A stretch of 64,000 nt of DNA from Spirochaetota bacterium. GTDB lineage: Bacteria > Spirochaetota > Spirochaetia > Treponematales > Rectinemataceae. Each line of letters opens with the position of its first letter. Position 1 is the stretch's first letter. Location: positions 596,209 through 660,208 of the forward strand of contig JAJUJQ010000001.1 of assembly GCA_029265255.1 (NCBI GenBank), written 5' to 3'. A model generated the notes under the pieces. The model ran no database searches. It was given only the letters and a program-made list of their open reading frames with translations, and was not told where the DNA came from. The position numbers were made by a program, and so were the translations under genes. Shown in pieces: positions 18,564 through 26,953 of this stretch.

Positions 18564-20846
18564 TCAGGAATTCAGAGGGGTGACATCGAAAACGATGCGC
18601 CCTTCCGCAAGGCGCGCTTTTGCGGTGCCCCCATGTTCGAGCCTTCCGAACAGCACCTCGTCGACGAAGAACGATTTGATCTGATCTTCGATGAGACGGT
18701 TGATATTGCGCGCGCCGAATTCCCGAGAGTATCCCTTTTCCGCAAGGAAGCGGATTACCTCATTATCAACCTCAAGCGTGACCTGCTTCTCCTGGAGCTG
18801 AATCCGGAATTCGTCGATAGCTTTCTTGACAATCTGCTCGATGACCGGCATTGGGAGATTGTTGAAATGAACGACCGCGTCAAGACGATTTCTAAATTCG
18901 GGGCTGAACGTGCGTTCGACTGCTTCATCAAGGGCAGAAGCGCTCAGCTGCGGGGCTCCGAATCCGATGAGCGGCTTGCCGATATCGCGCGCTCCCGCAT
19001 TGCTCGTCATGATGAGAATGACATTTCGGAAATCAGCCTTGCGCCCCTGGTTGTCCGTAAGTGTGGCATAGTCCATGATTTGGAGAAGAATATTATAAAT
19101 GTCGGGATGTGCTTTTTCGATCTCATCCAACAGGACGACCGCGTTGGGTGTTTTGCGGATGGCGTCTGTAAGCAAACCGCCTTCCTCATAGCCGACATAA
19201 CCGGGCGGAGAGCCGATGAGGCGGCTGACCGTGTGCTTTTCCTGGTATTCGCTCATGTCAAAGCGATGCAAGGAAACACCAAGATGGCGGGCAAGCTGGC
19301 GAGCGAGCTCTGTTTTTCCGACACCGGTCGGTCCAACGAATAGGAAATTGGCGATAGGTTTGTCCGGCGCGCGGAAACCAGCGCGCGAGCGCTTGACCGC
19401 CTTGACCACCGCTTCGATTGCCTGATCCTGCCCAAAAACCTCTTTCTTGAGCGATGTTTCGAGTGTGGCGAGCTTGTCTTTCTCCGAGGAGGTCACGGTA
19501 CGCTCCGGAATCCTAGCGATCTTGGCGATTACTACTTCGATATCATGCGGAGTGATATCGATCGTTTCCGCGCTGGCGTCCGGCGCCTCCTTGTAGGCGC
19601 GGATTCTGGCCAGCGCGCCAGCCTCATCGATTACATCGATTGCTTTATCGGGGAGCTTGCGTTCGGTGATGAACTGGGCTGCCAGCCGGACTGCGATGTC
19701 CAGTGATTCATCGCTGTATCTGACGTTGTGATATTCCTCGTATTTAGGCCGGAGGCCCTTCAGAATGTCTACCGTTTCCTGAATCGTCGGTTCTGCGATA
19801 TCGATTTTCTGGAAACGTCTAGAGAGGGCTCGATCCTTCTCAAAGATCTTGTTGTATTCCTCATAGGTGGTTGAGCCGATGCAGCGAAGCTTTCCAGACG
19901 TGAGGGCCGGTTTGAGAAGATTGGATGCATCGAGCGTGCTTCCTGTCACCGCGCCGGCACCGACGATGGTATGAATCTCGTCGATGAAGAGAATGACCTT
20001 TTCTTTTTTAACAAGCGTATCGATGACCTTTTTAACGCGTTCTTCGAAATCACCACGAAATTTCGTACCCGCAAGCAGCGACCCCATATCGAGAGACCAG
20101 ATAGCATATCCTTTGAGTTTGGGCGGAACATTGCCCGCAGCGATACGCTGGGCAAGCCCTTCCGTGATCGCGGTCTTCCCCACTCCAGCCTCGCCGACGT
20201 GGATCGGGTTATTCTTAAGCCTCCTGCACAAGACCTGGATGGTCCGCTCAATTTCCGCTTCCCTTCCGATGACTGGTTCAAGCTTGCCGGCAGCGGCCAG
20301 CGCCGTCAAATCGGTCGCGAAGCGCTCGAGAATGTTTGGGCGCTGTCCGCGTTTTTCTTTCGCTCCCTCCGATACGCCTTCTTCCTCTTCTTCTTCGGGA
20401 GCGGTCTCCGATTCCGTTTCGTCTTCGCTGATACCATGGGAGAGCACCTCAAGCAGCTGCAGCCTCTTGATGCCCAGCTTGCGCATCAGATAGCCGGCAT
20501 AGGTACGCTCCTCATCGTAAAGCGAGACAACAAGATCGGAAATACCAACTTCATCCTTACCGGCAGACTGCGACTGCATCACTGCCCGCTCTATGACAGC
20601 CTGAAACCCCGCGCTCTGGATGGGCTCGGCGTTTCGAACGATAGGCATTTTCTGTTCGAAATAGGCTTCGATGCTGCGCCGCATCTGCTCAATGTCAGCG
20701 TCACAGCTCTCGAGGATGCTCCTTACTTTTTCGAACGAGAGGCCTGCGAAAAGAATATGCTCCGGCATGAGATACTCATGATTCCGGATTTTCGCTTCGT
20801 TGTAGGCGGCATTGAATATCGCCTGGACCTCGGGGCTTACTTTCAT
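18564..20846 (-). CDS. clpA: ATP-dependent Clp protease ATP-binding subunit ClpA
   Basis: A 760-residue Hsp100 unfoldase with an N domain (residues 1-145) and two AAA+ modules. The first has Walker A GEAGVGKTAI (about 217-226) and Walker B VILFIDEIHT. The second has GPTGVGKTEL (about 505-514) and AVVLLDEIEKAHP. An acidic linker of Glu residues lies near 150-160. ClpA feeds substrates, including N-degron proteins delivered by ClpS, into ClpP. The absence of a coiled-coil M domain separates it from ClpB. The start overlaps clpS by 4 nt. Confidence 0.95.
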   Translation of the reverse strand: MKVSPEVQAIFNAAYNEAKIRNHEYLMPEHILFAGLSFEKVRSILESCDADIEQMRRSIEAYFEQKMPIVRNAEPIQSAGFQAVIERAVMQSQSAGKDEVGISDLVVSLYDEERTYAGYLMRKLGIKRLQLLEVLSHGISEDETESETAPEEEEEEGVSEGAKEKRGQRPNILERFATDLTALAAAGKLEPVIGREAEIERTIQVLCRRLKNNPIHVGEAGVGKTAITEGLAQRIAAGNVPPKLKGYAIWSLDMGSLLAGTKFRGDFEERVKKVIDTLVKKEKVILFIDEIHTIVGAGAVTGSTLDASNLLKPALTSGKLRCIGSTTYEEYNKIFEKDRALSRRFQKIDIAEPTIQETVDILKGLRPKYEEYHNVRYSDESLDIAVRLAAQFITERKLPDKAIDVIDEAGALARIRAYKEAPDASAETIDITPHDIEVVIAKIARIPERTVTSSEKDKLATLETSLKKEVFGQDQAIEAVVKAVKRSRAGFRAPDKPIANFLFVGPTGVGKTELARQLARHLGVSLHRFDMSEYQEKHTVSRLIGSPPGYVGYEEGGLLTDAIRKTPNAVVLLDEIEKAHPDIYNILLQIMDYATLTDNQGRKADFRNVILIMTSNAGARDIGKPLIGFGAPQLSASALDEAVERTFSPEFRNRLDAVVHFNNLPMPVIEQIVKKAIDEFRIQLQEKQVTLEVDNEVIRFLAEKGYSREFGARNINRLIEDQIKSFFVDEVLFGRLEHGGTAKARLAEGRIVFDVTPLNS

Positions 20847-21160
20847 GCTTTCTCCATTATGCAGCGGAGAGGGAATCCCCGCTGTCTCGCCATTGCATGG
20901 ACCTGCTGAATCTTCGTAACGGCGATATCGTAGGGGAATACCCCTGCGAGACCCCGTCCCTTTCTGTGCACTTCCATAGTGAGCCGTGTCGCTTCGGGTA
21001 GGCTCTTGTGGAAGATGGTCATGAGAATCGATATCACGAATTCCACCGTCGTAAAATCGTCGTTGATGAGAAAGACGCGATATTCCTCCGGCTCTTCCGG
21101 CAGAACATCCTGCTGGACCAGTTCTTTCGTATCCGATTCATGTGCGACTCTGGTTCCCAT
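20843..21160 (-). CDS. clpS: ATP-dependent Clp protease adaptor ClpS
   Basis: A 105-residue adaptor that binds N-terminal Leu, Phe, Tyr or Trp and hands the protein to ClpA. Family features are the flexible acidic N-terminus, YRVFLINDDFTTVEFVISIL, then TRLTMEVHRKGRGLAGVFPYDIAVTK. The substrate-pocket region (NDD, the Met of LTMEVH, and His) is intact. It is the first gene of the N-degron operon. There is no Shine-Dalgarno before the ATG, and a promoter lies so close that the mRNA may be leaderless. Confidence 0.95.
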   Translation of the reverse strand: MGTRVAHESDTKELVQQDVLPEEPEEYRVFLINDDFTTVEFVISILMTIFHKSLPEATRLTMEVHRKGRGLAGVFPYDIAVTKIQQVHAMARQRGFPLRCIMEKA

Positions 21161-21168
21161 ATATTTAA

Positions 21169-21197
21169 AAAATACTCATACAGGGCTCAGCATACAA
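21169..21197 (-). promoter_or_regulatory. Putative promoter of the clpS-clpA-aat operon, close to the start codon
   Basis: On the minus strand, TTGTAT (21192-21197) and TATTTT (21169-21174) are spaced by 17 nt. The clpS ATG begins 8 nt after the -10, so transcription would begin at or next to the start codon. Both boxes are only moderate matches. Confidence 0.4.
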
Positions 21198-21231
21198 GTA
21201 CGCCCGCGCCCCATCCCATGATACGATCCTC

Positions 21232-21260
21232 TTGACAGTATGCGGATGTATAATGAAAAT
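21232..21260 (+). promoter_or_regulatory. Putative sigma-70 promoter of the thrS T-box leader
   Basis: TTGACA (21232-21237) is a perfect -35; GAAAAT at 21255-21260 is a fair -10 at 17 nt. A perfect TATAAT at 21249-21254 also exists but is only 11 nt from the TTGACA. Transcription from either would begin just before the T-box stem I. Confidence 0.5.
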
Positions 21261-21269
21261 AGCGATAAA

Positions 21270-21613
21270 TGCGTTGATGGAGAAGAGTAACCGGGCCGGT
21301 TTGCGCATAGAGAGGGATTCCATGTGATCCGCGAGAGGGGACATATGGGTGGAAGAATCCTGCCGACTGCCGGTGAAAACCACTCCGGAGCAGTCCGTGT
21401 GAACATTTCCGTTCTTTTTGTCTGGAGAATGGATTCAGTAATACGGAACGCTCGCCTGCGTGAATGGCGAAGAGTGCGGTCCCTGTCGCGGGGAACCGAA
21501 GTAAGGTGGTACCGCGGATTGCCGTGATCGGAGAGCCTTCACGGGATTCGTCCTTACGTGGATGCATGGTCATGATGCATGCACGCCCGGACGCATCCGG
21601 TGAAGGCTTTTTT
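21270..21613 (+). ncRNA. T-box riboswitch (tRNA-Thr sensing) upstream of thrS
   Basis: The leader shows the T-box order. The lower stem I pairs GGAG (21279-21282) with CTCC (21383-21386). An AGTA loop-E element lies at 21286-21289 and an AGAGAG box near 21310. A GGTGGAA segment near 21349 fits the distal loop. The specifier codon is ACC (Thr) at 21379-21381, followed by a purine. The antiterminator has GTAAGG (21501-21506) facing CCTTAC (21552-21557), with the bulge TGGTACC between; its UGGU can pair with the ACCA end of tRNA-Thr. Uncharged tRNA-Thr should block the terminator and switch thrS on. T-boxes are typical of Firmicutes and Actinobacteria, so finding one in a diderm that looks like a spirochaete is unusual. 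Confidence 0.88.
21534..21613 (+). terminator. T-box intrinsic terminator
   Basis: AGCCTTCAC (21534-21542) pairs with GTGAAGGCT (21600-21608) and a T6 run (21608-21613). The stem continues inward with GGATTCGTCC against GGACGCATCC (one mismatch). It is capped by an inner hairpin GTGGATGCAT/ATGCATGCAC. The 5' arm and the next bases overlap the antiterminator, as expected for mutually exclusive folds. Confidence 0.85.
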
Positions 21614-21676
21614 CGTATCCAGGCCGGATCTGGATACCGGACGCGCTGTTTGGAATATACGAGCAAGGAGACGTCG

Positions 21677-23407
21677 ATGGAAATTGATATTGAACGAATG
21701 CGGCATTCTCTCGCGCATGTCATGGCGGAGGCGGTTCAGCATCTGCATCCGGGAGTGAAATTTGGGATTGGCCCTGCCATTCAGGACGGATTCTACTATG
21801 ATTTTTTATTCGCGCGACCGCTGACTAATGAAGAGCTTCCCGCAATCGAAAAGGAGATGCGCCGGATTATCGCATCGAACCAGTCCTTTGTGCGTGAGGA
21901 GATTGGGAAGGATCACGCGAAGGCTCTTTTCGCCGACCAGCCCTTCAAGCTTGAGCTTATCGAAGGGCTGGAAGACGGGACGATTTCCATATATCGTTGT
22001 GGGGATTTTGTCGACCTCTGTCGCGGGCCGCATGTGGAAAGCACCCGGGACCTCAGACCCGATGCCTTTCGGTTGCGAACCATTGCGGGTGCCTACTGGC
22101 GTGGCGACGAAACACGTCCCATGCTGACTCGCATCTACGCCTACGCGTTTGCTACCAAAGCTGAACTGGAAGCGTATCTGCACATGCTCGAAGAAGCCGA
22201 GCGTCGGGATCACCGCAAGATTGGCAAGGAGCTCGACCTTTTCTCCACTCATGAAGAAGCGGGCCCTGGCCTCATTTACTGGCACCCGAAAGGCGGTCGC
22301 ATCCGTGTGGAGCTGGAAAAATGGTGGCGCGACGAGCATTATAAGAACGGATACGAAATCCTTTTTACTCCTCACATAGGAAAAAGCTGGCTCTGGGAGA
22401 CGAGCGGGCATTTGGGTTTCTATAAGGGCAACATGTATTCGCCCATGACAATCGACGAAGACGAATATTACATAAAGCCTATGAATTGCCCCTTCCACAT
22501 CATGATCTACAAGAGTCAGGGACACTCATATCGAGATCTGCCCCTGCGATGGGCCGAGCTTGGTACCGTATATCGCTACGAGCGATCTGGAGTTTTGCAC
22601 GGTCTCATGCGTGTACGAGGCTTTACTCAAGATGACGCGCATATCATCTGTACTCCCGATCAGATCGAGGATGAAATTTTAGAAGTGCTTCGTTTCAGCC
22701 TCTCAATGTGGAAGACACTCGGATTCAAGGATATCAAGGCGTATCTCGCGACACGGCCGGCAGAATCGGTGGGCGCTCCGGAACGATGGGAGCAGGCGCT
22801 GGTTTCGCTGAAAAAAGCCGTGGAGAAAGAAGGGCTTCCTTATGAAATCGATGAAGGGGGAGGGGCATTCTACGGGCCTAAAATCGACCTCAAGATAAAA
22901 GACGCGATCGGGCGCGAATGGCAGATGACCACTATCCAGTTCGATTTTAATCTGCCGGAGCGCTTTGATATGACATTTGTAGACAGGGACGGTAGGCAGA
23001 AACAGCCGTACATGGTGCACCGTGCCCTCCTGGGTTCTATTGAGCGATTCTTTGGCGTATTCATCGAGCACTATGCGGGGGCCTTCCCAGTCTGGCTCAT
23101 GCCCGATCAGGTAGCCGTCATCCCCGTTGCGCCGGCCTTCGATGGGTATGCCAGGGAAGTCACCGCGTTGCTGAGAAGCAAGGGTATCAGAGCCGAGGCC
23201 TTGCTGGGCGAGGAGCGCATGAATGCCAGGATCAGGGCTGCCCAGAATCGCAAGATTCCCTATATGGCGATCGTCGGTCAGCGCGAACAGGACGAGAAAA
23301 CCATTTCGCTTCGCCTCCGAACAGGAGTTCAGGAAAATGGCATTCCCCTCGATGCCTTCATTGCGCGCGTTCTTGAGAAAATTGAAACAAAAGCGCTCGA
23401 TCTCTGA
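21677..23407 (+). CDS. thrS: Threonyl-tRNA synthetase lacking the TGS domain
   Basis: 576 residues from the ATG at 21677 (AAGGAG 6 nt upstream). Upstream in-frame codons would lie inside the T-box and are rejected. It starts directly in the editing domain, with the zinc-type motif HSLAH near residues 11-15 and CGDFVDLCRGPH. The class II catalytic core comes next, with motif 2 (TVYRYERSG.. HGLMRVRGFTQDDAH) and MNCPFH. The C-terminal anticodon-binding domain (VAVIPVAPAF) is present. Most ThrS proteins are about 640 residues with an N-terminal TGS domain; that domain is absent here. Expression is probably controlled by the T-box. Confidence 0.95.
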   Translation: MEIDIERMRHSLAHVMAEAVQHLHPGVKFGIGPAIQDGFYYDFLFARPLTNEELPAIEKEMRRIIASNQSFVREEIGKDHAKALFADQPFKLELIEGLEDGTISIYRCGDFVDLCRGPHVESTRDLRPDAFRLRTIAGAYWRGDETRPMLTRIYAYAFATKAELEAYLHMLEEAERRDHRKIGKELDLFSTHEEAGPGLIYWHPKGGRIRVELEKWWRDEHYKNGYEILFTPHIGKSWLWETSGHLGFYKGNMYSPMTIDEDEYYIKPMNCPFHIMIYKSQGHSYRDLPLRWAELGTVYRYERSGVLHGLMRVRGFTQDDAHIICTPDQIEDEILEVLRFSLSMWKTLGFKDIKAYLATRPAESVGAPERWEQALVSLKKAVEKEGLPYEIDEGGGAFYGPKIDLKIKDAIGREWQMTTIQFDFNLPERFDMTFVDRDGRQKQPYMVHRALLGSIERFFGVFIEHYAGAFPVWLMPDQVAVIPVAPAFDGYAREVTALLRSKGIRAEALLGEERMNARIRAAQNRKIPYMAIVGQREQDEKTISLRLRTGVQENGIPLDAFIARVLEKIETKALDL

Positions 23408-23465
23408 TACATGCGCTTAATGTGCCATCGAGAATCTGTTACAATAGATATTGAAGGAGCGAACA

Positions 23466-24452
23466 ATGGTTGAACTGGATACATGGCTCATGGGACTCAA
23501 GCTCAAGAATCCGATTATCGTGGGAGCGAGCGGTTTAACCGGCATCGAAGATGGAGTGGAGAAAGCGGCGGATTCTGGCGCGGGCGCGATCGTGCTCAAG
23601 TCTCTCTTCGAGGAGCAGATCGCAGCCGAGCTGGGTACCGAGATGCAGATGCTCGACATCGACAGTTATCCCGATGCCGAAGCCTTTATATCGAGAACCG
23701 CATGGGAAGAGGGGACTGATCAGTATCTGGGGCTTATTCGCGAATCGAAGAAGCGCTGCGGACAAACGCCGATCATTGCAAGCATCAATTGTGTGGGGAC
23801 TGGCAAGTGGGCTGGTTTTGCCAAACGTATCGAGGAAGCGGGCGCGGACGCGCTAGAACTCAATATCGCCTACGTACCGTTTTCGACGCAGACCACGGGT
23901 CAGGAGATCGAACAGAAAGTTCGTGCCACGGTCAGGGAAACCAGGATGGCTACCAAGCTTCCAATCATGGTCAAACTGGGCAACTATTACTCGAGCCTGC
24001 CGAACCTCGTACATGCTCTCTCAAAGGACGGCGCGAATGCGGTCGTGCTTTTCAACCGATTCTTCCGATTCGATTTCAATCTTTCCACTATGAGGCTGGC
24101 AGGCGTCCAGCCATTGAGTTCGGAAACCGAATACCACGAGAGTCTTCGCTGGACATCGATTCTTTACAAGAGAGCTGGTGTAGAGATCGTCGCATCAACT
24201 GGCATCCATTCAGCCGATGCCGCGGTCAAGTGTATCCTCGGCGGAGCGAGTGCGGTGGAAATCTGTTCGATCATCTACAAGAAAGGCTGGAAGGTCATTG
24301 AATCCCTACTGGAGGAAATGGCCACCATCATTGAATCTCTGGGCTATTCTTCGCTCGATGGGCTCCAGGGTAAGCTTTCTGCGATCAATGCCCAGAAGCC
24401 CGAAGAATATCTTCGTCTGCAGTACATCAAAGCGCTCACCGGGTTGTATTGA
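23466..24452 (+). CDS. Dihydroorotate dehydrogenase-like flavoprotein
   Basis: 328 residues from the ATG at 23466. An AAGGAG is 7 nt upstream, so the in-frame TTG at 23451, which precedes it, is rejected. The protein has the DHOD TIM-barrel pattern: LKNPIIVGASGLTG at the start, GAGAIVLKSLFEEQI, IIASINCVG, DALELNIAY, LPIMVKLG and a phosphate-binding end (ASTGIHSADAAVKCILGGASAVEICS). This matches the DHOD-like proteins that occur apart from pyrimidine genes. The Cys/Ser active-site loop of true PyrD is not evident, so the substrate is uncertain. Confidence 0.82.
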   Translation: MVELDTWLMGLKLKNPIIVGASGLTGIEDGVEKAADSGAGAIVLKSLFEEQIAAELGTEMQMLDIDSYPDAEAFISRTAWEEGTDQYLGLIRESKKRCGQTPIIASINCVGTGKWAGFAKRIEEAGADALELNIAYVPFSTQTTGQEIEQKVRATVRETRMATKLPIMVKLGNYYSSLPNLVHALSKDGANAVVLFNRFFRFDFNLSTMRLAGVQPLSSETEYHESLRWTSILYKRAGVEIVASTGIHSADAAVKCILGGASAVEICSIIYKKGWKVIESLLEEMATIIESLGYSSLDGLQGKLSAINAQKPEEYLRLQYIKALTGLY

Positions 24453-24530
24453 GCATCACGAAGAGCGGGGCTCCATGAGGTTTCTGCTCAGCGTATCGCC
24501 ACGTTTATTTCATTCCGCTATCCCTAAAAG

Positions 24531-24565
24531 AAAAGGCCGCTTACGAGCGGCCTTTTGTATTTTTC
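24531..24565 (+). terminator. Rho-independent terminator after the DHOD-like gene
   Basis: AAAAGGCCGC (24531-24540) and GCGGCCTTTT (24547-24556) form a 10-bp stem with a 6-nt loop, followed by a T-rich tail. It separates this gene, and thrS upstream, from the malic enzyme gene. Confidence 0.88.
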
Positions 24566-24593
24566 AGTTCTTTTCTTGCGGACGCAGAGGCCG

Positions 24594-24656
24594 CATGATA
24601 TCATGCAGCAGTACCAACACTGCTGCCAAGTTTCGTTTGGCAGCGATATCATGAAG
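24594..24656 (+). promoter_or_regulatory. Palindrome-rich leader of the malic enzyme gene
   Basis: Two copies of GATATCATG (near 24598 and 24646) flank a hairpin, CTGCCAA/TTGGCAG, centred near 24635. A related CAGCAGT/ACTGCTG pair lies at about 24605-24627. The second copy abuts the AAGGAAGG ribosome-binding site. It could be a repressor operator or an RNA structure controlling translation. No known motif is recognised. Confidence 0.4.
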
Positions 24657-24666
24657 GAAGGATAAT

Positions 24667-26124
24667 ATGAAACTGAATCTCAGTCTGGACAACCTGAAGG
24701 AAGCTCTGCCCGCAGACCTTACGCCAGAACAGCGCGCTCGCGCACAAACGATTTTTCTGAAAACGCTTTCGGAAAAGGCCCATCGATTTTACGGAGGGAA
24801 GATTCAGGTCGTTCCCAAAGCAGGCCTTTATGGATTCAACTGGTTCAATGTATGGTATACCCCTGGAGTTTCGAAGATTTCGACCACGATAAGGGATGAT
24901 AACGATCAGTCCTTCTCGCTTTCCAACCGGGGCAATCTCGTAGCGGTCGTTTCAGACTCAACACGGGTACTGGGGGATGGTGACTGTACTCCTCCGGGTG
25001 GTCTGGGTGTCATGGAAGGCAAGGCGTTTCTCATGAAATACCTTGGTGGTGTCGACGCGATCGCGCTCTGTGTGAATTCTCGGGGAAAGGATGGCAAGCC
25101 CGATCCTGACAAAATCATCGATTTCGTAAAAATGCTGGAGCCTTCGGTAGGCGCGGTGAACCTTGAGGATATCAGCCAGCCGAACTGTTTCAAGGTGCTC
25201 GACGAGCTCCGTGAGGCCTGCGATATCCCAGTCTGGCATGACGATGCTCAGGGTACCGCCTGCGTCACCCTTGCGGGTCTTTTAAACGCGCTTGAGCTGG
25301 CAGGGAAAAAGCTCAGCGATGCGAAGATTGTGCTGCTCGGCGCCGGAGCCTCAAATACTACCATTGCTCGCCTCATCCTGCAGGATGGCGGCAAGGGCGA
25401 GAACATGATTATCTTTGACAGCAAGGGGGGACTGCATCGAAATCGCAAGGATATCGAACAGGACACCCGCTACTATCGCAAGTGGGAACTCTGCCTGTCC
25501 ACAAATCCTGACTGCGTCGAAACCGAAGCGGAAGCGATCAAGGGAGCCGATGTCCTCATTGCCCTCTCGACACCGGGGCCTGATACGGTGAAACGCGAAT
25601 GGGTGCGTTCGATGGCGTCAAAGTCCATCGTATTTGCTTGTGCCAATCCTGTGCCTGAAATCTGGCCATATGCCGCGAAGGAGGAAGGGGCGTATATCGT
25701 GGCGACCGGCCGCGGGGATTTCCCCAACCAGGTGAACAATTCAATCTGCTTCCCCGGTCTGCTCAAGGGGGCGCTCCTTGTGCGCGCTCGCAAGATCACG
25801 GATGGAATGGCAATCCGCTGTGCCCACTCCATCGCTGACTACGCGAAATCGCGCGGCATCGATACCGAGAACATCATCGCGACCATGGAGGAGACCGAAG
25901 TGTTCGCGCGCGAGGCTGCTGATGTCGCCATGGCTGCCATCGAGGAAGGAGTCGCTCGAATCACTGATACCTGGGAACACGTCTACGAAAAGGCCAGGGC
26001 GGACATCCTCGCATCGCGTTCTCTGACGCAGGAGCTCATGGATCGTGGTCATATCTCCCCGATTCCCGAAGCCATGCTGAACGAAGTGCTGGAATTCGCG
26101 GTTGCCGAGGTGAGGAAAAAGTAA
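24667..26124 (+). CDS. Malic enzyme (malate to pyruvate and CO2)
   Basis: 485 residues. The N-terminal malic domain has YGFNWFNVWYTPGVS and VVSDSTRVLGDGD, the Asp-rich metal/malate site. LEDISQPNCFKVLDEL and the metal site VWHDDAQGTACVTLAGLLNAL follow. The NAD(P)-binding domain has IVLLGAGASNT. There is no C-terminal phosphotransacetylase domain, so it is not a long MaeB fusion. Cofactor preference cannot be read safely. Its role is to make pyruvate and reducing power from malate. A good AAGGAAGG site precedes the start. The next gene follows after 8 nt. Confidence 0.9.
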   Translation: MKLNLSLDNLKEALPADLTPEQRARAQTIFLKTLSEKAHRFYGGKIQVVPKAGLYGFNWFNVWYTPGVSKISTTIRDDNDQSFSLSNRGNLVAVVSDSTRVLGDGDCTPPGGLGVMEGKAFLMKYLGGVDAIALCVNSRGKDGKPDPDKIIDFVKMLEPSVGAVNLEDISQPNCFKVLDELREACDIPVWHDDAQGTACVTLAGLLNALELAGKKLSDAKIVLLGAGASNTTIARLILQDGGKGENMIIFDSKGGLHRNRKDIEQDTRYYRKWELCLSTNPDCVETEAEAIKGADVLIALSTPGPDTVKREWVRSMASKSIVFACANPVPEIWPYAAKEEGAYIVATGRGDFPNQVNNSICFPGLLKGALLVRARKITDGMAIRCAHSIADYAKSRGIDTENIIATMEETEVFAREAADVAMAAIEEGVARITDTWEHVYEKARADILASRSLTQELMDRGHISPIPEAMLNEVLEFAVAEVRKK

Positions 26125-26132
26125 CAAAGAGC

Positions 26133-26942
26133 ATGCAAATTGCACTGATTCAATTCAGCCCGGTATTTGGCAGGCGGGATGAAAATACATCCCGCCTCGT
26201 CTCCATGTGTCGGAGCGTTTCTGCTGATATCTATATCATGCCGGAACTTGCGCTGTCGGGCTATCAATTCGTGAGTCGGGACGAGTGCCTTGCGCTCGGG
26301 GAAACCAAGGACAGTCCGCGCATCGCGCTGTTGCGGAAGACTGCAGCCGAACTTAATGCCTGTCTCATTGTCGGATACGCGGAAAACGCTCACGGGATTC
26401 CGTACAACTCGTGTCTTGCCCTGCTGCCTGATGGCCAAACGGTGCAGTATCGCAAAACCCATCTATTCTATCGTGAAACCTTGCATTTTGAACCTGGCGA
26501 CACTGGATTCTGCGTGTTTTCCTTTAGAGGGGCACGCATTGGGCTAGCCATCTGTTTCGACTGGTTCTTTCCTGAGAGCTTCCGGACCCTCGCGCTGAAG
26601 GGCGCAGACATCATCGCTCACTGTTCAAATCTGGTCATGCCCTACTGTCAGAAGGCGGATTTTGCCCAGGCAGTTCAGAATCACTTGTTTATCGCGACAG
26701 CAAATCGTGTAGGTACGGAAGCGCGTACTGACGAGGTTTTGCGCTTTACTGGCAGAAGCGTCTTAGTAAGCCCCCATGGCGAATATCTGCTTGAGGGTCC
26801 ATCAGAGTCAGAGGCTGTCCTCGTCGCCACAATTGACCCAGCGGAAGCAAGAAACAAGCACATCAACGAATTCAACGATGTCTTTGCGATGCGGCGTCCC
26901 GATCACTACAGGGAGATTGTGCGCCGAGAAGGTAATGAGTAG
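26133..26942 (+). CDS. Carbon-nitrogen hydrolase (nitrilase superfamily)
   Basis: A 269-residue amidohydrolase with the Glu-Lys-Cys triad visible. The Glu is in MPELALSGY (about residue 38), the Lys in QYRKTHLFY (about 109) and the Cys in GLAICFDWFFPE (about 141). The family hydrolyses amides, ureido compounds or nitriles; the N-carbamoyl, omega-amidase and NitFhit-like branches cannot be separated here. It is 8 nt after the malic enzyme and 11 nt before the peptide-binding protein, so the three may be co-transcribed. Confidence 0.88.
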   Translation: MQIALIQFSPVFGRRDENTSRLVSMCRSVSADIYIMPELALSGYQFVSRDECLALGETKDSPRIALLRKTAAELNACLIVGYAENAHGIPYNSCLALLPDGQTVQYRKTHLFYRETLHFEPGDTGFCVFSFRGARIGLAICFDWFFPESFRTLALKGADIIAHCSNLVMPYCQKADFAQAVQNHLFIATANRVGTEARTDEVLRFTGRSVLVSPHGEYLLEGPSESEAVLVATIDPAEARNKHINEFNDVFAMRRPDHYREIVRREGNE

Positions 26943-26953
26943 GATTTAGCTTC

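Noticed and set aside
21249..21254. TATAAT as -10 partner of the TTGACA at 21232
   Set aside because: Only 11 nt apart; GAAAAT at 17 nt fits better, though the TATAAT could work with another -35.
21464..21676. In-frame extension of ThrS upstream of 21677
   Set aside because: It runs through the T-box antiterminator and terminator and does not encode a TGS domain.
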